A stretch of DNA of 5,624 bases from Halovenus sp. (GTDB taxonomy: Archaea; Halobacteriota; Halobacteria; Halobacteriales; Haloarculaceae): the NCBI GenBank assembly GCA_028275145.1, contig JAQCNG010000093.1:1-5624 (forward strand), written 5' to 3'. Positions 4,362-5,624 of this stretch are shown here, piece after piece. A program made the position numbers and the translations under genes. How positions within the stretch are numbered: position 1 is the stretch's first letter; the number at the start of each line of letters is the position of its first letter. The notes beneath the pieces are model-generated. The model was not told where the DNA came from. It was given only the letters and a program-made list of their open reading frames with translations, and ran no database searches.

Positions 4362-5624
4362 ATGAAGCGTACCAACACGTTCGCCGTGCGACCGCTCACC
4401 GACGACGATGAGCAAGTGCTACGGGACCTGTTGGACGCTTCTGCCGCTCTCTGGAACGAAGTCAACTACGAACGCCTCATGCGGTACAACGAGGAGGACG
4501 GCTTCGAGGGCGAGGACGTGTGGGATGCCGATACAGGCCGACTCGAAGGCCGATACAAAGGCGTTCTCGGTGCGTCCACTGCCCAACAGGTGATACGGAA
4601 GAACAGCGAAGCGTGGCGCGGGTTCTTCCGCCTGAAAGACCAGTACCACGACGAGTCGAACACGTCGGTTACGGAACACCCAGAACCGCCGGGATTCCGC
4701 GGCAACGAGGACGATGGGCGACAACTCAAGACCGTCATTCGCAACACGTCGTACACCGTTGAATGGGGCGACCGCTCTCGGCTTGAGATACTGGTCGGGA
4801 GAGAACTGAAAGACCGATACGACCACACCGGACGGCTCCGACTGGAAATCGCAGGCGACCCGACGTGGCACAACTACGAGAAACAGGGTCGGTTGGACCT
4901 GTGGTACGACGAGACAGACAGCATCTTCCGAGCTTCGCAACCCGTGACTGTTTCTGACGAGACACGGGACACTCCACTGGCCGACGAGAAGGCCGCTCTG
5001 GACATTGGTGCCAACAATCTCGTCGCCTGTACCACCACGACCGGCGAGCAATACCTGTACGAAGGCCGCGAGTTGTTCCAGCGGTTCCGTGAGACGACGC
5101 GAGAAATCGCCCGGTTGCAGTCCAAACTACGGGAAGGCCGATACAGTAGCGAGCGTATCCGACGGTTGTACCGGAAACGGACCCGTCGCCGTGCCCACGC
5201 TCAAGAAGCCCTGTGTCGTGACCTGCTGGAACGGCTGTACGCCGAGGGGGTGGACACGGTGTATATCGGCGGCTTGACCGACGTACTCGAAACGCACTGG
5301 TCGGTTGAAACCAACGCCAAGACCCACAACTTCTGGGCGTTCAAGCAATTCACCGAGCGACTGGCGTGTACCGCCGAGGAATACGGCATCTCGGTCGAAG
5401 TCCGGTCGGAAGCGTGGACCAGCCAAGAGTGTCCCCAGTGTGGGTCGACAGACCGAACGACGCGGCATCAGGACACGCTCACCTGTCCGTGCGGGTTCGA
5501 GGGCCACGCCGACCTTACGGCGTCAGAAACGTTCCTGAGACGGCACACAGAGAAAGCAGTCAGGCCGATGGCACGGCCCGTGCGGTTCGAGTGGGACGAC
5601 CACAACTGGTCAGAGTTACCACAC
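4362..5624 (+). CDS. tnpB: TnpB, IS1341-type RNA-guided nuclease homologue (3' end beyond window)
   Basis: Transposon-encoded RuvC-type protein; studied TnpBs use an RNA (omega RNA) from the element's 3' end to cut DNA, which helps the element persist. 421 codons are visible with no stop, so the C-terminus lies outside. The only in-frame ATG with a promoter is 4362; a stop codon occurs upstream at 4341-4343. Seen in order: N-terminal RNA/DNA-binding part with [10 protein letters not shown] (30-39) and [19 protein letters not shown] (71-89); Ruv[10 protein letters not shown] (213-220) with Asp215 in DIG; arginine-rich helical segment (240-290); RuvC-II region [15 protein letters not shown] (300-314), where the usual glutamate is replaced by Gly (303); zinc ribbon CPQC (357-360) with a short CPC (375-377); RuvC-III HADLTAS (382-388) with Asp384. 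GC is about 58% in a counted 60-base sample. tnpA is not seen. The residues preserved look like a maintained gene rather than a decayed one. Confidence 0.95.
   Translation, partial: MKRTNTFAVRPLTDDDEQVLRDLLDASAALWNEVNYERLMRYNEEDGFEGEDVWDADTGRLEGRYKGVLGASTAQQVIRKNSEAWRGFFRLKDQYHDESNTSVTEHPEPPGFRGNEDDGRQLKTVIRNTSYTVEWGDRSRLEILVGRELKDRYDHTGRLRLEIAGDPTWHNYEKQGRLDLWYDETDSIFRASQPVTVSDETRDTPLADEKAALDIGANNLVACTTTTGEQYLYEGRELFQRFRETTREIARLQSKLREGRYSSERIRRLYRKRTRRRAHAQEALCRDLLERLYAEGVDTVYIGGLTDVLETHWSVETNAKTHNFWAFKQFTERLACTAEEYGISVEVRSEAWTSQECPQCGSTDRTTRHQDTLTCPCGFEGHADLTASETFLRRHTEKAVRPMARPVRFEWDDHNWSELPH

Larger units (their letters stand above)
4077..5624 (+). mobile_element. Partial IS200/IS605-family (IS1341-type) element, no tnpA seen
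   Basis: The unit consists of tnpB, the divergent small gene and possibly the structured DNA to its left. The assignment rests on TnpB and on the drop in GC content relative to the housekeeping block. The left boundary given here is the start of the nested inverted repeats and is only a working guess: it could be as far left as about 3970 or as far right as about 4170. The right end, where the omega RNA would lie, is outside the window. IS200/IS605 elements have no terminal inverted repeats or target duplications, so the ends cannot be read from one copy. Confidence 0.5.

Noticed and set aside
4323..4415. Extended N-terminus of the small minus-strand gene to 4415
   Set aside because: It would overlap the first codons of tnpB and read through both TATA boxes; the ATG at 4322 has its own TATA box.

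Overview
The window looks like haloarchaeal DNA. It is GC-rich, the proteins are strongly acidic (many D/E, few K), and most genes have a TATA-like box about 22-33 bases upstream of the start codon, the spacing expected for leaderless transcripts. No bacterial-type -35/-10 promoters or strong Shine-Dalgarno sites were seen. Gene identities come from motifs read by eye; no database search was run.

Positions 1-3593 carry a housekeeping block on the + strand: a small two-helix membrane protein of unknown function (79-264), adenylate kinase (321-962), a DUF106/EMC3-like relative of the YidC/Oxa1 membrane insertases (988-1872), CMP/dCMP kinase (2053-2631) and the H/ACA pseudouridine synthase Cbf5 (2634-3593). 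This matches the archaeal adk - DUF106 - (rpl34e) - cmk - (rpl14e) - cbf5 neighbourhood, but the two ribosomal protein genes are absent: a 180-base gap with a clear inverted repeat lies before cmk, and only two bases separate cmk from cbf5. The translation initiation factor aIF1A (3651-3935, - strand) faces cbf5, with a small nested hairpin between the two stop codons.

From roughly 3970 to the end the character changes. A gene-free stretch (3936-4178) holds nested inverted repeats, then come a tiny ribbon-helix-helix-like protein gene (4179-4322, - strand, 49% GC by count) and, divergently, a TnpB gene of the IS200/IS605 (IS1341-type) family (4362 to beyond the window edge, + strand, 421 codons visible without a stop). 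There is no tnpA in view; the small protein gene sits where a divergent tnpA could be.

The most interesting part is this TnpB module. The two genes share a 39-base promoter region in which each has a TATA box suited to a leaderless transcript, and the two boxes overlap the two copies of an imperfect 13-base direct repeat. That suggests, by inference, that the small protein could repress both itself and tnpB. The TnpB keeps its RuvC-I and RuvC-III aspartates but has glycine where the RuvC-II glutamate is normally found. Whether it is a nuclease with a rearranged active site or an inactive RNA-guided binder cannot be decided from this sequence alone.
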